Part shown: in pieces, positions 63,121 through 64,000 of the stretch | Layout: each line of letters opens with the position of its first letter | Numbering within the stretch: position 1 is the stretch's first letter | Origin: Heliocidaris tuberculata | Lineage: Eukaryota > Echinodermata > Echinoidea > Camarodonta > Echinometridae | Direction of reading: 5' to 3' | Assembly (NCBI GenBank): GCA_025618425.1 | Contig: CM046833.1 | Location: 35,562,467 to 35,626,466 of the forward strand | Length of the DNA: 64,000 nucleotides | Notes under the pieces: generated by a model | Databases searched by the model: none | What the model was told of the DNA's origin: nothing | Seen by the model: the letters and a program-made list of their open reading frames with translations, nothing else | Translations under genes and position numbers: made by a program

Positions 63121-64000
63121 TAAATATTGCTGAATGAGATTGCTTTTGTTCGTCATGAAAAATTCACCTGATTGTACTTTTTTGATTTCAGGAAATGAAA
63201 TGGGGAGGAGTGAGACTGAAGAGAGAAAGAAAGAAGAAGAGAAAAGATGAGAGAGAGAAGGAGAGAAGGAGATAAGAAGACCGAAAAGAGAGGGTGTGTA
63301 GAAGAAGAGAGGGAGAGAACGAGAAGAGAAAGTGAGTTGAAGCTCGAAAGAGAGAGAGCAATTTTGAGGAGAGAGGGAAAGGAGAATATTGAGTGAGGGA
63401 AAGAGCTTGACAGGGACTTATAGAGGAATTGATAGAAAGTGAATATAGGACTAGACGTTTTTGGAATGAGAGGTAACTGCAGGAGATCTCCATCAAGAAA
63501 AAAATGGCAAGGTTCGATGATGTACGAATGGAAAAGAGAATGTGAGAGACGCTCAACTAAAAATGAAGCGAAGATAGATATAGAAAAGAAGGGAGGGGAA
63601 ATGACCGACTCTTGGAAATAAATGGGGAAGATTTTATGCCTCTGCTTTACACCGTGTTAGACTAGCTAATTCTGACAAGGAACGTATGTGTGATAGCAAA
63701 TTAGCCATAGGCCTAGGCCCCTTTGATGTTAATTGTGCATTACGTAACACGCCAACTCAACTATGAGGGCGTGGTTCAAAGGATAGTTCCAGAGCCCTTC
63801 ATACACAGGGCTCTGGATAGTTTTAAAATTGTTTGGAGGGGGCAGGGGGTGGGGATGCCAAGATGAATGTGTTCTGGAATGACCCTTGGTGTTCGAACCG
63901 ATGCCTCGTAATAGTTTAACAAGAGTATGGACTCAGCAGTGAAAAGTGTCTTCACGGTAGGCCCACAGTATTGGCGATCATGAATAGGAAAACACAAAAG
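63121..64000. other. Downstream region with polypurine tract
   Basis: 63190-63620 is strongly purine-rich on the plus strand ((GA)n-like), resembling the tract at 32 kb, and creates a 122-residue serine-rich frame on minus that is not a gene. A further AATAAA is at about 63616. The last 350 bp show no gene or recognised repeat. Confidence 0.7.

Noticed and set aside
63188..63556. A 122-residue minus-strand frame downstream
   Set aside because: Product of the (GA)n-like tract at the end of the window.

Overview
The window is eukaryotic genomic DNA, almost certainly from a euechinoid sea urchin. It is AT-rich and dominated by long introns, packed with fold-back MITEs, (CT)n/(GA)n/(TA)n microsatellites and long poly-C/poly-G runs, and crossed by one multi-exon gene on the plus strand. 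That gene encodes an ETS-family transcription factor with a Pointed domain and a C-terminal ETS domain, the invertebrate Ets1/2 architecture. The species cannot be fixed from the sequence alone.

Gene layout. A TATA-type promoter is near 11.36 kb, followed by a non-coding exon 1 (about 11393-11726). Exon 2 carries the start codon at 12594. Coding exons follow at 27420-27573, 41284-41400, 41779-41979, 44037-44231, 47509-47805, 51618-51821 and 59516-59853, the last with the stop. I assembled these from consensus splice sites and reading-frame continuity. The coding total is 1644 nt, giving 547 residues plus stop, and every junction stays in frame. The intron after exon 2 is phase 0 and all later ones are phase 1, so exons 4-8 are each skippable without a frameshift. 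A 3' UTR of up to about 3.2 kb follows, with candidate poly(A) signals at 61638, 62348 and 63098.

Protein logic. The N-terminus holds a SUMO-type IKTE motif as in vertebrate ETS1 and a QEVPTG motif as in vertebrate ETS2. A TP site at Thr107 is in the position of the Ras/ERK site of vertebrate ETS1/ETS2, just before the Pointed domain that recruits the kinase. A Ser/Thr-rich middle carries two more SUMO-type motifs. Exon 8 carries a serine-rich stretch and a [11 protein letters not shown] segment equivalent to part of the ETS1 autoinhibitory module. The last exon is the DNA-binding domain plus the C-terminal inhibitory helix region. In sea urchin embryos Ets1/2 acts downstream of the micromere double-negative gate and ERK signalling in skeletogenic mesoderm (established knowledge).

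Regions. 1-11.1 kb is upstream intergenic DNA: a tRNA-derived SINE, several fold-back elements, a cluster of related MITEs at 4.6-6.8 kb, a nested MITE at 6.9-7.6 kb and a second, minus-strand SINE at 9.7-10.1 kb. Introns 2 and 3 (about 14.7 and 13.7 kb) hold several MITEs, a LINE 3' fragment at 29.7-30.2 kb, a 500-bp polypurine tract at 32 kb and decayed tandem arrays. Introns 5-8 hold a 488-bp fold-back with intact TTAA flanks, two 367-bp copies of one MITE, and a decayed array of about 165-200-bp units. Decayed partial copies of exon 3 and exon 7 lie just upstream of those exons. No second protein-coding gene, functional tRNA, rRNA or CRISPR array was found.
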